From positions 39,163-103,162 of the forward strand of contig UQYM01000004.1 in NCBI GenBank assembly GCA_900545315.1: DNA of 64,000 nucleotides. Reading direction: 5' to 3'. Positions 46,106 to 55,485 of the stretch are shown in pieces. The first letter of the stretch is position 1. Each line of letters begins with the position of its first letter. A program made the translations under genes and the position numbers. Source of the stretch: an uncultured Alistipes sp. (GTDB lineage: Bacteria; Bacteroidota; Bacteroidia; Bacteroidales; Rikenellaceae). Under the pieces are notes generated by a model. That model was not told where the DNA came from. It saw nothing but the letters and a program-made list of their open reading frames with translations, and did no database searches.

Positions 46106-49100
46106 GATAGAAAAAGTGATCCTGCTGGGATCGGGTGCATTGAAGATCGGTGAGGCCGGTGAGTTTGACTATTCGGGTTCACAGGCGCTCAAAGCCCTCA
46201 AAGAGGAGGGTGTCCACACCATTCTGATCAACCCCAACATCGCAACGATCCAGACCTCGGAAAATATTGCCGACAAGGTCTATTTCCTGCCGGTCACTCC
46301 GGAATTCGTTGAACAGGTGATCGCCAAAGAGCGGCCGCAGGGTATTCTGCTCGCCTTCGGTGGACAGACCGCACTGAACTGCGGTGTGAAGCTCTACCAG
46401 AGCGGTGTTTTGGAGAAATATGGTGTGCAGGTGCTGGGTACTCCGGTACAGGCCATTATCGATACCGAAGACCGCGACAAGTTCGTTCACAAACTGGACC
46501 AGATCAACGTCAAGACCATCAAGAGCGAAGCGGTAACCACCGTAGCCGATGCAAAACGTGTCGCTCACGAGTTGGGTTATCCTGTGATTATCCGTGCCGC
46601 CTACACGCTGGGAGGTCTGGGTTCCGGATTCTGCGACAACGACGAGGAGTTGGACGCACTGGCCAGCAAAGCCTTCACCTACTCGCCTCAGATTTTGGTT
46701 GAGAAATCACTCAAAGGATGGAAAGAGGTGGAATACGAGGTGGTTCGCGACCGCTACGACAACTGCATCACGGTCTGCAACATGGAGAACTTCGACCCAC
46801 TGGGTATCCACACCGGTGAGAGTATCGTCGTAGCTCCGTCACAGACCCTCTCCAACTCGGAATACCACAAGCTGCGTAAACTCGCCATCAAGATTATCCG
46901 CCACATCGGAATTGTCGGCGAGTGTAACGTACAATATGCCCTCGACCCCAACTCGGAAGATTACCGGGTGATCGAGGTAAATGCCCGTCTGAGCCGTTCA
47001 TCGGCCCTCGCTTCGAAAGCGACCGGTTATCCGCTGGCATTCGTCGCCGCCAAGTTGGGTCTTGGTTACGGTTTGCATGAGCTGAAAAATGCCGTAACCA
47101 AAAGCACAACCGCCTGCTTCGAACCGGCTCTTGACTACATTGTCTGCAAGATTCCGCGTTGGGACCTCGGTAAATTCAAGGGGGTTTCTCGCGAATTGGG
47201 CTCCAGCATGAAATCGGTCGGTGAGGTGATGGCCATCGGTCGTTGCTTCGAAGAGGTGATCCAGAAGGGTCTCCGTATGATCGGCCAGGGCATGCACGGT
47301 TTTGTTGCCAACAAAGAGTTTGCCGATATCGATATCGACAATGCCCTGCAGCACCCAACCGACAAACGAATCTTCGTCATTGCTCACGCACTCAAACGCG
47401 GTTATACCATCGACCGAATCCACGAACTGACCAAAATCGACAAGTGGTTCCTCGAAAAGTTGGAGAACATTATCCGTATCGAGGGCGAACTGGAGCAATA
47501 TAACGATATCACTAAAGTTCCGGACAGTCTGATCCGCGAAGCCAAACAGCGTGGATTCTCGGACTTCCAGTTGGCCCGCACCGTCAGCCACAGCAAAGCC
47601 GACGAGATCGAGGCCGATATGCTGAAGATCCGCCGCTACCGCAAAGAGCGTGGCATCACTCCGTTCGTCAAACAGATCGATACACTGGCTGCCGAATATC
47701 CGGCACAAACCAACTATCTGTATGTGACCTACAACGGAACAGCACACGACATCGACTTCGCACACGACAACCGTTCGGTTATCGTACTGGGTTCTGGAGC
47801 CTACCGCATCGGTAGTTCCGTTGAGTTTGACTGGTGTAGCGTCAGCGCCCTGAATACGATTCGCGCACTGGGCTACCGTTCGGTGATGATCAACTACAAC
47901 CCTGAAACGGTTTCAACCGACTACGACGTCTGCGACCGACTCTACTTCGATGAGCTGACACTCGAACGTGTACTCGATATTACCGATCTCGAAGAGCCGA
48001 AAGGTGTGGTCGTTTCGACCGGTGGTCAGATTCCGAACAACCTGGCCATGCGTCTGCACAACGAGCATGTGCCCATCCTCGGAACTTCGGCCAAAAACAT
48101 CGACAACGCCGAGGATCGCCACAAATTCTCATCGATGCTCGACAAAATCGGCGTCGATCAGCCTCGCTGGCGCGAGTTGACCACGATGGAAGATATCTAC
48201 AACTTCGTCGATGAGGTGGGCTTCCCGGTGTTGATCCGGCCTTCATACGTACTGTCAGGTGCCGCCATGAATGTCGTTTCGAACCGCTCGGAGTTGGAGC
48301 ACTTCCTCACATTGGCCACCAGCGTCTCGAAACAGTATCCGGTTGTCGTAACCGAATTCATCGAACATGCCAAAGAGATCGAAATCGATGCCGTAGCGAA
48401 AAACGGCGAGGTGCTGATTTACGCCATCTCCGAACACGTTGAATTTGCCGGCGTACACTCCGGTGATGCAACCATGGTCTTCCCGCCTCAGAAGATGTAT
48501 GTCGAGACCATGCGCCGAATCAAAAAGATCAGCCGTGAGGTTGCCCGCATGCTGAATATCTCAGGACCGTTCAACATGCAGTTGATGGCCAAAAATAATG
48601 AGATCAAGGTGATCGAATGCAACCTGCGTGCATCACGCAGCTTCCCATTCGTATCAAAAGTTCTGAAAGTCAACTTTATCGATATTGCTACCCGTGTTAT
48701 GTTGGGTGCCGATCCGCAGGTTCCGCACAAATCGGCATTCGAACTCGATTACGTCGGTATCAAGGCGCCGCAGTTCTCCTTCTCACGTCTGCAAAAAGCA
48801 GACCCAGTTTTGGGTGTTGAGATGGCCTCAACCGGTGAAGTTGGATGCTTGGGCGAAGATTTCCACGAAGCGATTCTCAAGAGCATGATCTCGGTGGGCT
48901 ACGCTATTCCAAAGAAAAATGTATTGCTCTCGACCGGTGATTCCCGTTCGAAGATGGATATGCTCTCAGCCGCCAAAGCTCTGCAAGACCGCGGATACAA
49001 CATCTTCGCAACCAAGGGTACCGCTGAGTTCCTCGAACTGAATGGCGTTCATGCGACGATTCTGCACTGGCCCGATCAGAAAGAGCAGCCCAACACGCTG

Positions 49101-49313
49101 GACTACATCAAGGAGAAGAAGATCGATTTGGTGGTTAACATCCCGAAAAACCTGTCGAAGGATGAGTTGAACAACGACTACACGATCCGACGCAGTGCAA
49201 TCGACTTCAACATTCCGTTGATCACGAATGCCCGATTGGCAAGTGCCTTTATCATTGCCTTCTGCCGATTGGCTCCGGGAGATATCAAGATCAAAAGCTG
49301 GGACGAATATTAA
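46095..49313 (+). CDS. carB: Carbamoyl-phosphate synthase large subunit
   Basis: 1072 residues: two homologous ATP-grasp halves (about 1-550 and 551-935) and a C-terminal allosteric MGS-like domain. Visible marks: LLGSGALKIGEAGEFDYSGSQ and the second copy VLGSGAYRIGSSVEFDW, AYTLGGLGSG and YVLSGAAMNVV in the ATP-grasp lobes, ECNVQYAL and NMQLMAKN, and in the tail STGDSRSKMDMLSAAKAL. ATG 46095 lies inside the end of carA, so translation is coupled. An in-frame opening far upstream is only overlap with carA. Confidence 0.97.
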   Translation: MENKIEKVILLGSGALKIGEAGEFDYSGSQALKALKEEGVHTILINPNIATIQTSENIADKVYFLPVTPEFVEQVIAKERPQGILLAFGGQTALNCGVKLYQSGVLEKYGVQVLGTPVQAIIDTEDRDKFVHKLDQINVKTIKSEAVTTVADAKRVAHELGYPVIIRAAYTLGGLGSGFCDNDEELDALASKAFTYSPQILVEKSLKGWKEVEYEVVRDRYDNCITVCNMENFDPLGIHTGESIVVAPSQTLSNSEYHKLRKLAIKIIRHIGIVGECNVQYALDPNSEDYRVIEVNARLSRSSALASKATGYPLAFVAAKLGLGYGLHELKNAVTKSTTACFEPALDYIVCKIPRWDLGKFKGVSRELGSSMKSVGEVMAIGRCFEEVIQKGLRMIGQGMHGFVANKEFADIDIDNALQHPTDKRIFVIAHALKRGYTIDRIHELTKIDKWFLEKLENIIRIEGELEQYNDITKVPDSLIREAKQRGFSDFQLARTVSHSKADEIEADMLKIRRYRKERGITPFVKQIDTLAAEYPAQTNYLYVTYNGTAHDIDFAHDNRSVIVLGSGAYRIGSSVEFDWCSVSALNTIRALGYRSVMINYNPETVSTDYDVCDRLYFDELTLERVLDITDLEEPKGVVVSTGGQIPNNLAMRLHNEHVPILGTSAKNIDNAEDRHKFSSMLDKIGVDQPRWRELTTMEDIYNFVDEVGFPVLIRPSYVLSGAAMNVVSNRSELEHFLTLATSVSKQYPVVVTEFIEHAKEIEIDAVAKNGEVLIYAISEHVEFAGVHSGDATMVFPPQKMYVETMRRIKKISREVARMLNISGPFNMQLMAKNNEIKVIECNLRASRSFPFVSKVLKVNFIDIATRVMLGADPQVPHKSAFELDYVGIKAPQFSFSRLQKADPVLGVEMASTGEVGCLGEDFHEAILKSMISVGYAIPKKNVLLSTGDSRSKMDMLSAAKALQDRGYNIFATKGTAEFLELNGVHATILHWPDQKEQPNTLDYIKEKKIDLVVNIPKNLSKDELNNDYTIRRSAIDFNIPLITNARLASAFIIAFCRLAPGDIKIKSWDEY

Positions 49314-49329
49314 TCGTCCACTCCTATAC

Positions 49330-49369
49330 AAAACAGTAAACCCTCCCATTAGGAGGGTTTACTGTTTTT
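49330..49369 (+). terminator. Strong intrinsic terminator of carAB
   Basis: AAAACAGTAAACCCTCC / GGAGGGTTTACTGTTTT, a 17-bp perfect stem with 5-nt loop and TTTTT, 17 nt after carB. In 49370-49620 I see no gene. Confidence 0.92.
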
Positions 49370-49620
49370 ATGTACCTTCGCTGGAGAGGAAGGACCTGGA
49401 GTGAGGATAAACCTCAGCACTTCAAATCACCCCCTTCGTTAGGCAATACAACAGCCCGCATTGAAAGCATGCGGGAACCGGCCAAGACCCGGGATACAGG
49501 GAAAACAAACGAGCATCAAAGGTGCAACAAGAGGAAAGGTGAGAAAAAACAATCCATATTTTCCCAACAACGGAGGCTATTCACACCGCCTACACTAAAC
49601 AAAGAAAAAGGAAGAGAGGC

Positions 49621-50226
49621 ATGCCACTCGTTTTACGACAAGCAATCACTTCGGAAATCGTTTTAGGGATTTGGCAGATTGACGAGCGCCCGGAAGAGTT
49701 GCTCGCCTTATGTCTTGAGGACGATCGTCGAGAATCGGAACAGTTTACCAACCCCTCCCGTCAACGGGAATGGTTGGCTTGGCATGCCTTGTTGCAGCAG
49801 CTACATCCAGGAGCCAAAGCTGAATATGATGCTCAGGGAGGTCCAACACTCGACATCAACCGCCACATTGGTGTGAGCCATACGCGTGGGTATGCCGCCG
49901 TCATTCTGGCTCCGACCCCCTGTGCTATCGATATCGAAAACGTAGATCGGGATTTTTCGCGAGCCCTGCCCCGTTATACCACTCCGCAAGAGCAATTGAT
50001 TGGCGCAACCCTGCCCGATCCACAGCTCTATCCCGCCCTATTCTGGTGCGCAAAAGAGACGCTATACAAACTCAAACGTCAGTCCGAAATCGATTTCTTA
50101 CAGGATATGCAGATCGTGGCCATCGATCCCGTCCGTCAAACCCTGCAAACCCGCATGCAGGAGACCACCTGCCGGTTACACTACCTGCAACACGACACGC
50201 TCTGCTGCGTCTATGCCTGGGAGTAG
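49621..50226 (+). CDS. 4'-phosphopantetheinyl transferase superfamily protein
   Basis: 201 residues. Attaches the phosphopantetheine arm of CoA to a carrier protein. Marks: REWLAWHALLQ, the substrate-binding IGVSHTRGYAAVIL, the Mg-binding PCAIDIENVDRDF, and FWCAKETLYKLKRQ (W-x-x-KE-x-x-K). Sfp/EntD-like in length rather than AcpS-like, so the target could be fatty acid, aryl polyene or peptide carriers; none is encoded nearby. Confidence 0.9.
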   Translation: MPLVLRQAITSEIVLGIWQIDERPEELLALCLEDDRRESEQFTNPSRQREWLAWHALLQQLHPGAKAEYDAQGGPTLDINRHIGVSHTRGYAAVILAPTPCAIDIENVDRDFSRALPRYTTPQEQLIGATLPDPQLYPALFWCAKETLYKLKRQSEIDFLQDMQIVAIDPVRQTLQTRMQETTCRLHYLQHDTLCCVYAWE

Positions 50227-50310
50227 CCAAAGCTATTGTCTATGGCCCAATTTGACCACAAACGGAACACGAACAACCTCCTCCACAAAAGCAGTAAAAC
50301 GCCGCTTCCG

Positions 50311-52719
50311 TTATAAATCTTTCTCGATATAGGTAAATGTCGTCTTACCGATCAGGAATTTGGAACCGTGGTAGAGTCTCTTTCTCACGCGCGGCTTGAG
50401 GGGCTTCTTATCAAAAATCACCCCATCCTCCAACGCGACCAGATAGAGGTAACCGTTAACCATGCGAACCTCTGCCTGCTCAGGCGCAATCGGGCTGGTA
50501 ATATCCCACGACATCTGCAAATCGCAGTTGACCGACTTTCCAATCGTAACCCGCTTGGAGAGAATAGAGGCATTCATCCACTTATAAATGGCGATATCGA
50601 TCTCTTTGATCGGTCCCTCGACGCGCAAGAAGTAGCGCTCCGATTTGGGACTTGTTGCGGCTACGCTGACGGCAAATCCGATACAATAGATCATATAGCT
50701 CAACAACAGGAACTCGCGCGTATCGATCTGTGCACTGAAGGCAAACGACCACAGATACATCGACCCCAACCCGAATACAATGGAGATTGCCGCACCGACC
50801 AACGCCTTTTTGAGTTTGATATCGGTTCCATAGGAGACCACAAAGGCGATCATAAATCCGCTCAACATCCAGGGGATCCAATCAATCAGGAACGAGTTAT
50901 CTTTAAAGTTCAACGAGATGGAGATCACGCAACCGATAAAGAAGGAGAGATAACCGAACACGCCCCCGACAATCGATTTTACGGCAACGAACAACGAACG
51001 TTTCCACCACCACCGGCCATGTCCGGTCAGCAGGCTCAACGACAAGGTGAGGAAGAATCCGATATTCATCCCGTAGAACGGCAAATAAAAGAGGTGATTC
51101 CCGTACTCCTCCATCAACGTACCTGTTTGTGAGGAATCGGCATCCAAGTTAAAGATAACATGGATCAGCCTTACCAACGAGATTCCTTCGTCGTTATGGG
51201 CATTGGCCGTAAAGTTGATCCAGGCGATCAATCCGGCAAATGCTCCGGCCAAAATCCACGAGAGATAGAACGATGCATTGTGCGGATCGAACAGATTCTG
51301 TCGATTGTAATAGTGGCTGCCCGTTTTGCAATTGCGGCCATACTCCGGACATTTGTACTCGTTTTCATCCCAACAGGATTCGTGCATGACATGCTGGCAT
51401 TTGACAACGATGGAGTCTCCCTCTTCAAAGGGAGCTTTGCAGAAGTAGCAGGATTGTCCAACCAGAATGCCGTTAAAGGTCATATTCTTGTTGGTGTAGC
51501 GGGTCACATATTTCCGCTTGAAGATAATGTACCGGATCGCCGGAAGGATAAATTGGAAAAACAGATAGATCCAAAAGATGGTCAACAGCCCCAACAGTGT
51601 CCCCTGCATGATCACCTGAAAGGTCGTAAGGCCATTGACAATAATGGGATTGTACACGCTACCGGCATTGTAATCGATGAAATCGGAGGCGATCAAACTA
51701 TCTTGTTGGTAACAATCAATCTGCAATTTACGCTCCATTCCCCGATAGATCTTAAAATCGGGATTGACAAACGTAAACCGATAATCGGCATATGCTCTGT
51801 TGAACTGTTTAAGGATATCGGTCAGAATCAGATCCTGATCAAACACATCAAGATATTTGCCACCCGTCTTCTGACACAGGGCCGTCAAAAAGTTTTTGGA
51901 CTCCTCATCCGTATCGGCTGTGGCAGCAGCCTGCTTATTGGTCGGCTCCGTGCTCAAATTGATGTAAAAAATGGGGAGTTTACCCACCGTTTCGCCACGC
52001 TGAGTGAGCTTATGCTGCAACGAAAAATAGTCCGGATCCAACGGACGATTATGATCATAGACTTTGCCGTCAGAAAAGACAATCAGGATATTTTGACCGG
52101 GTACTTTGGCTCGACCAAGAGTATCTGCGGGGACGGTCTTTGGGAAGGCCGATGCTCCTTTGCCCAACTCGTCGATTTTCGACAACATGGAGCGATAAAG
52201 ATACTTGGGCTCCGAGACCGGCTTGAAATAATTATCCAACACATAGTCAGTCATCTCCATGGTCTCCGTCACCCGACGCCCCCTCATGAAGGCGATGTGC
52301 AGATGGTTGAATACAAACAGGTTTTTCAGATTACGGGCCACTTGCTGCTGCTCAGAAACCGCTGCCGAATCCAACGTCAAATCGGCCAGAATCAAGATAT
52401 TCAGATTTAACTTCGCAAGCTCCTCGACCTTCAGGTTCTTGTAGTTTTCCAAACGGGGCTGAATCCGCGGATCATACAGATTCCTTACGAACTCCCGTGT
52501 TTTGAAATGGATCGAGGTATCGTTATTCAGCAACAGCCCCGTAAGACTGTCATTCATCTGGACGTTCGCATAAAAGTGCTTGTAGGTGGAATCGAAATCA
52601 ACACTCAGGATATTGATCTTCACATCCTCTTTGTAGGGTTCATTGTTCGGCGTCAGATTGGTACAGCCGGACAGGATGAGCACCATCATCAAAACGAACG
52701 ATATGCTGCGAAGGTTCAT
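50311..52719 (-). CDS. Lipoprotein VWA - membrane - RING-H2-like - FHA protein (candidate E3 and system anchor)
   Basis: 802 residues, last gene of the ten-gene operon. Residues 1-19 are a lipoprotein signal (LILSGC, lipid Cys19). About 35-320 is a VWA-like domain with MIDAS-like NILIVFSDGKVYD and LADLTLDSA. A first TM helix spans about 368-398. Residues 424-464 show C-x2-C-x13-C-x-H-x2-H-x2-C-x7-C-x6-C (CYFC, CQHVMHESC, CPEYGRNC), a RING-H2-like pattern. Six further hydrophobic helices follow (about 484-690). The last 100 residues look like an FHA domain (VTIGKSVNCDLQM, APEQAEV, NGYLYLVAL, GSKFLIGKTTFTY). Counting helices puts VWA in the periplasm and both RING and FHA in the cytosol. Type VI systems of Bacteroidota have a VWA envelope protein (TssR), which could be related; the RING plus FHA fusion is not part of that. 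E3 function is inference. Confidence 0.8.
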   Translation of the reverse strand: MNLRSISFVLMMVLILSGCTNLTPNNEPYKEDVKINILSVDFDSTYKHFYANVQMNDSLTGLLLNNDTSIHFKTREFVRNLYDPRIQPRLENYKNLKVEELAKLNLNILILADLTLDSAAVSEQQQVARNLKNLFVFNHLHIAFMRGRRVTETMEMTDYVLDNYFKPVSEPKYLYRSMLSKIDELGKGASAFPKTVPADTLGRAKVPGQNILIVFSDGKVYDHNRPLDPDYFSLQHKLTQRGETVGKLPIFYINLSTEPTNKQAAATADTDEESKNFLTALCQKTGGKYLDVFDQDLILTDILKQFNRAYADYRFTFVNPDFKIYRGMERKLQIDCYQQDSLIASDFIDYNAGSVYNPIIVNGLTTFQVIMQGTLLGLLTIFWIYLFFQFILPAIRYIIFKRKYVTRYTNKNMTFNGILVGQSCYFCKAPFEEGDSIVVKCQHVMHESCWDENEYKCPEYGRNCKTGSHYYNRQNLFDPHNASFYLSWILAGAFAGLIAWINFTANAHNDEGISLVRLIHVIFNLDADSSQTGTLMEEYGNHLFYLPFYGMNIGFFLTLSLSLLTGHGRWWWKRSLFVAVKSIVGGVFGYLSFFIGCVISISLNFKDNSFLIDWIPWMLSGFMIAFVVSYGTDIKLKKALVGAAISIVFGLGSMYLWSFAFSAQIDTREFLLLSYMIYCIGFAVSVAATSPKSERYFLRVEGPIKEIDIAIYKWMNASILSKRVTIGKSVNCDLQMSWDITSPIAPEQAEVRMVNGYLYLVALEDGVIFDKKPLKPRVRKRLYHGSKFLIGKTTFTYIEKDL

Positions 52720-52750
52720 CGTAACAGATTGTTAACAGATTACAAATTCA

Positions 52751-53611
52751 TCAAATAGTCGGATAGTCATCCTCCTCTTTATGCAGAGCTTCACGAAGTT
52801 TCTTGGCATTTTCCCGTGCCTGTTTCAGCGTCTTGATTTTGGCCTGCACCATATTGATAAACATCAGGATCATGGCCACAGCCGCCAAACTGTACAGATA
52901 ATCCTTCACGCGTTCAATCCACGGTTTATATTCCAACGCCTGAATCTTCTCCGAACGATTCTTGAGCTCTATATATTTCTCTTCGATCTGCTGAAACCGC
53001 GGCTGAAAAACCGGAAACTCCTGCGACAGATTTTTGGCCGTCTCATACTGCTGTTGAACCTCTGCAAACAACGACTGCTCCTCTCCCTTGAGCTGTTCGA
53101 GCTGAGGGGCCGCACTCTTCACCAACGAATACTCCACCGCCTTTTTGTTCAGCGCCTGATAGATGCTGTCCTGAGCCAGACAAAACGCCTCAGCCTCCGC
53201 AAAGCTCTTCTGAGCATCGAAATAGTGCTGTTTGGCAGCAATCGAATCCAGTACTGTCTGTTTGACCAGCTGATAATCGGCCACAATTTGCAACAGCGAA
53301 TCATCATCCGCAATCACACTCTGTCGAGCCTGATAATAGGCGTTCCATTTGGTATCGATGGTGGTCACCTGTTGGTTGGCCTCGGTCAGTTTATCCGGCG
53401 CACTATGCGAAATGTCGGTCGAAAGGGCATGCATCTGATCATAGAACGAGAGCATGCGACTCTCGATCTCCAACCGCTGCATCTCATCGACCAACTGCTC
53501 TTGGCCCGGGTTGGACTGCGAGGAGGGCTCCTCGGCCCACACCACTGAGCACCCGATCAAAAAGGCACCGAGTGTGACAACCCCTCTCAACCATCGACTC
53601 CACTTCCCCAT
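52751..53611 (-). CDS. Envelope coiled-coil protein with C-terminal membrane helix
   Basis: I do not recognise the family. 286 residues: N-terminal signal (VVTLGAFLIGCSVVWAEE; either a lipobox LIGC or signal peptidase I cleavage after VWA), then about 210 residues of mostly helical, Gln/Glu/Lys-rich coiled coil (EEQSLFAEVQQQYETAKNL and similar), a membrane helix near 238-256 (LAAVAMILMFINMV), and a 30-residue basic/acidic cytosolic tail ending KEEDDYPTI. It would span the periplasm and insert in the inner membrane, like the stalk proteins of secretion machines. It lies 6 nt after the preceding gene and 31 nt before the VWA-RING-FHA gene. Confidence 0.75.
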   Translation of the reverse strand: MGKWSRWLRGVVTLGAFLIGCSVVWAEEPSSQSNPGQEQLVDEMQRLEIESRMLSFYDQMHALSTDISHSAPDKLTEANQQVTTIDTKWNAYYQARQSVIADDDSLLQIVADYQLVKQTVLDSIAAKQHYFDAQKSFAEAEAFCLAQDSIYQALNKKAVEYSLVKSAAPQLEQLKGEEQSLFAEVQQQYETAKNLSQEFPVFQPRFQQIEEKYIELKNRSEKIQALEYKPWIERVKDYLYSLAAVAMILMFINMVQAKIKTLKQARENAKKLREALHKEEDDYPTI

Positions 53612-53617
53612 ACGAAA

Positions 53618-54778
53618 CTACTTTTTGACACAGGTCCTGTGAAAATAATTGGCCGCTTCGTTAAAGACACGAATGGCGGACTGCTGACTCGACGTCATCA
53701 CCGATGCCCGACTGACGTGTGACCGAACCTGATCGATAATCTGGTTGCACGCCGTAATCAGATCCTTCTGCTCCATTGGGTCCGAAGATAACAACCAACG
53801 GTTGACATTGTTATCGATTCGCCGGGCCATGGTCAGAATATAATCGGCACTCAGACCGAGTGAAGTGGCTTTGGCCCGAGCCTTTGTCCGGGTCTCGACC
53901 GTAAATTTACACTCCATCCGCTCGATGGAGTCAACATAACGGTTATACTGGTCGATATTGGCCTGAATATCGGGACAGCTGTTGGTCTCCTCCTTTCGGG
54001 GGAACTGCTCCAACAACAGGGATTTCATCTGCGTAAAAATCTTCACGCTACCGGGAGAATCGAGTTTGGAGTTCTTTCCAAACTTCTGCTCAAATGCTTC
54101 ATAACCGGCACGAATACTCTCCAACTGAGCTGCCGACGCCTGCAAAGCCTCCTCTTTCCCAAAACAGGGGTTGCGTTGGATCGTGATATTGTACCGACGA
54201 TTCAGGTCAGTCTGGAAAAAGAGTTCATATTCGGGACGTTTGTCGGAGAGCGGTTCACTCATCACCAAAATATCACGTAACGTGACCGAAACGTGGCTCT
54301 GCTGACGCAGAATATCAAACCTCTGCTCAATATAGTCGTTGACCATTTTATAATCGGTCGGCTGGGGTTGCAGCCCCTCGTATTCGATCCATCGGCTAAA
54401 GATATGTCTCCGTTCGGGCTTGATCGATTTGCGCAGTGCCTTCCCCATCGCATAACGCACCTGCTCGTCCGAAGCCACCACATAAGGCAACCGTTCAGGC
54501 CGCAAGCGAGATCCTTTCACCACCTGAGCATAGCGAACATTGGTTTGAAAAACGAACAGTTTCCGATAAGAGATCAAACTAACCGTCAGGCTATTGTTCG
54601 GTTCATCAAAGGCGATCTTTACCAAAAGATCCATATCGGAGCTGCCCGGCAACAGCGAGATGTGATCCACGTAAGGAGTCTCTGCCGACACCTCCACCTG
54701 TTTGACACTTTGCGCCTGCAAAGTTCCGTAGAAGCCCAGCAAAAGAAGCGTATAGATAACCTTACTCCAAAGATTCAT
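53618..54778 (-). CDS. Secreted protein of unknown family in the Ubl-baseplate operon
   Basis: 386 residues with a signal peptide (LLLLGFYGTLQAQ). I do not recognise the family. The N-terminal third is beta-rich (VEVSAETPYVDHISLLPG, DLLVKIAFDEPNNSLTVSLI), and the C-terminal 180 residues are helical. Three Cys (in NPCFGKEE, NSCPDI, RMECKF) and a last one near the end (FHRTCVKK) could form disulfides in the periplasm. It is 72 nt after the E2 gene, the largest gap in the operon but one that holds no terminator, and 6 nt before the coiled-coil gene. Probably part of the envelope complex. Confidence 0.7.
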   Translation of the reverse strand: MNLWSKVIYTLLLLGFYGTLQAQSVKQVEVSAETPYVDHISLLPGSSDMDLLVKIAFDEPNNSLTVSLISYRKLFVFQTNVRYAQVVKGSRLRPERLPYVVASDEQVRYAMGKALRKSIKPERRHIFSRWIEYEGLQPQPTDYKMVNDYIEQRFDILRQQSHVSVTLRDILVMSEPLSDKRPEYELFFQTDLNRRYNITIQRNPCFGKEEALQASAAQLESIRAGYEAFEQKFGKNSKLDSPGSVKIFTQMKSLLLEQFPRKEETNSCPDIQANIDQYNRYVDSIERMECKFTVETRTKARAKATSLGLSADYILTMARRIDNNVNRWLLSSDPMEQKDLITACNQIIDQVRSHVSRASVMTSSQQSAIRVFNEAANYFHRTCVKK

Positions 54779-54850
54779 ATCGTATAGTTCAAATAGTAAA
54801 ACACGGTTCCGACTTCTCAGCAGCTTTTCTCCGGCAAAGACCGAAAAAAA

Positions 54851-55474
54851 TTACTTCGAAAGTTCTGTCGAGGCCGGTTGATCAAAAAAGATCCAACCAT
54901 TGGGTTCCCCCTGTTTGACGACCCACTCTGCCACTTTAAAATCCTCCGGATAGGGAGGTTCTTGAATGGCATGATATCGATCATAACTCAAATAGTGCGC
55001 AATACGCTCCACACTCCACGCCAACCCGGAATAGGTATCAGGCGCATTCAAACAGACCCGTCCTGCGAACTCGCCAAAATAGCGAATATTCGGATGCCAC
55101 GGATGGGGAATGGGTTGTCCTTCCGCATCGCAGGTCAAAAAGCGAAACTCTGCCGGAGCATCAATACAGGGATAATTGACCGGCAGATCGATGCGCATTT
55201 GAAATAGCGATGCGAAAATAGGCGGATTCGATACACCTGGCTCGTTAAGCTGTTCAAGTCGTTCCACACTGCAGATGGAATGAATGTGATAGGTGATCAA
55301 ATAGGCTATCGGCAAACCCTGTGCATTGCACTTGAGTATCCGGTATTCTATTCCGCTCCGATGTTCGAAAGAACGTTTCAGTTCGCTCCACTCATGGAGC
55401 AACCGCCGATTACGCCCTGTCAGTTGAAGATGGGCAAAATCCTGCGGCTCCATTTGCATACTTTGCATGGTCAT
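54851..55474 (-). CDS. Ubiquitin-conjugating (E2, UBC-fold) enzyme
   Basis: 207 residues. Residues about 85-185 read like a UBC core: FQMRIDLPVNYPCIDAPAEF (the strand and P-x-x-P part), HPNIRYFGEFAGRVCLN with the HPN triad (127-129) and the active Cys141 at the usual distance, LAWSVERIAHYLSY (the W-S-x-x-x-I helix) and EPPYPEDFKVAEW (the terminal Pro/Asn-like segment). It would receive the ubiquitin-like protein from the ThiF-type E1 and pass it to a target. It starts 11 nt after the Ubl gene. An N-terminal extension of about 80 residues is longer than in minimal E2s and may bind E1 or baseplate. Confidence 0.88.
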   Translation of the reverse strand: MTMQSMQMEPQDFAHLQLTGRNRRLLHEWSELKRSFEHRSGIEYRILKCNAQGLPIAYLITYHIHSICSVERLEQLNEPGVSNPPIFASLFQMRIDLPVNYPCIDAPAEFRFLTCDAEGQPIPHPWHPNIRYFGEFAGRVCLNAPDTYSGLAWSVERIAHYLSYDRYHAIQEPPYPEDFKVAEWVVKQGEPNGWIFFDQPASTELSK

Positions 55475-55485
55475 CTGCGTATCGA

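Noticed and set aside
51160..52410. 416-codon open frame on the plus strand inside the VWA-RING-FHA gene
   Set aside because: It mirrors the codon pattern of the real gene on the other strand and shows no domain.
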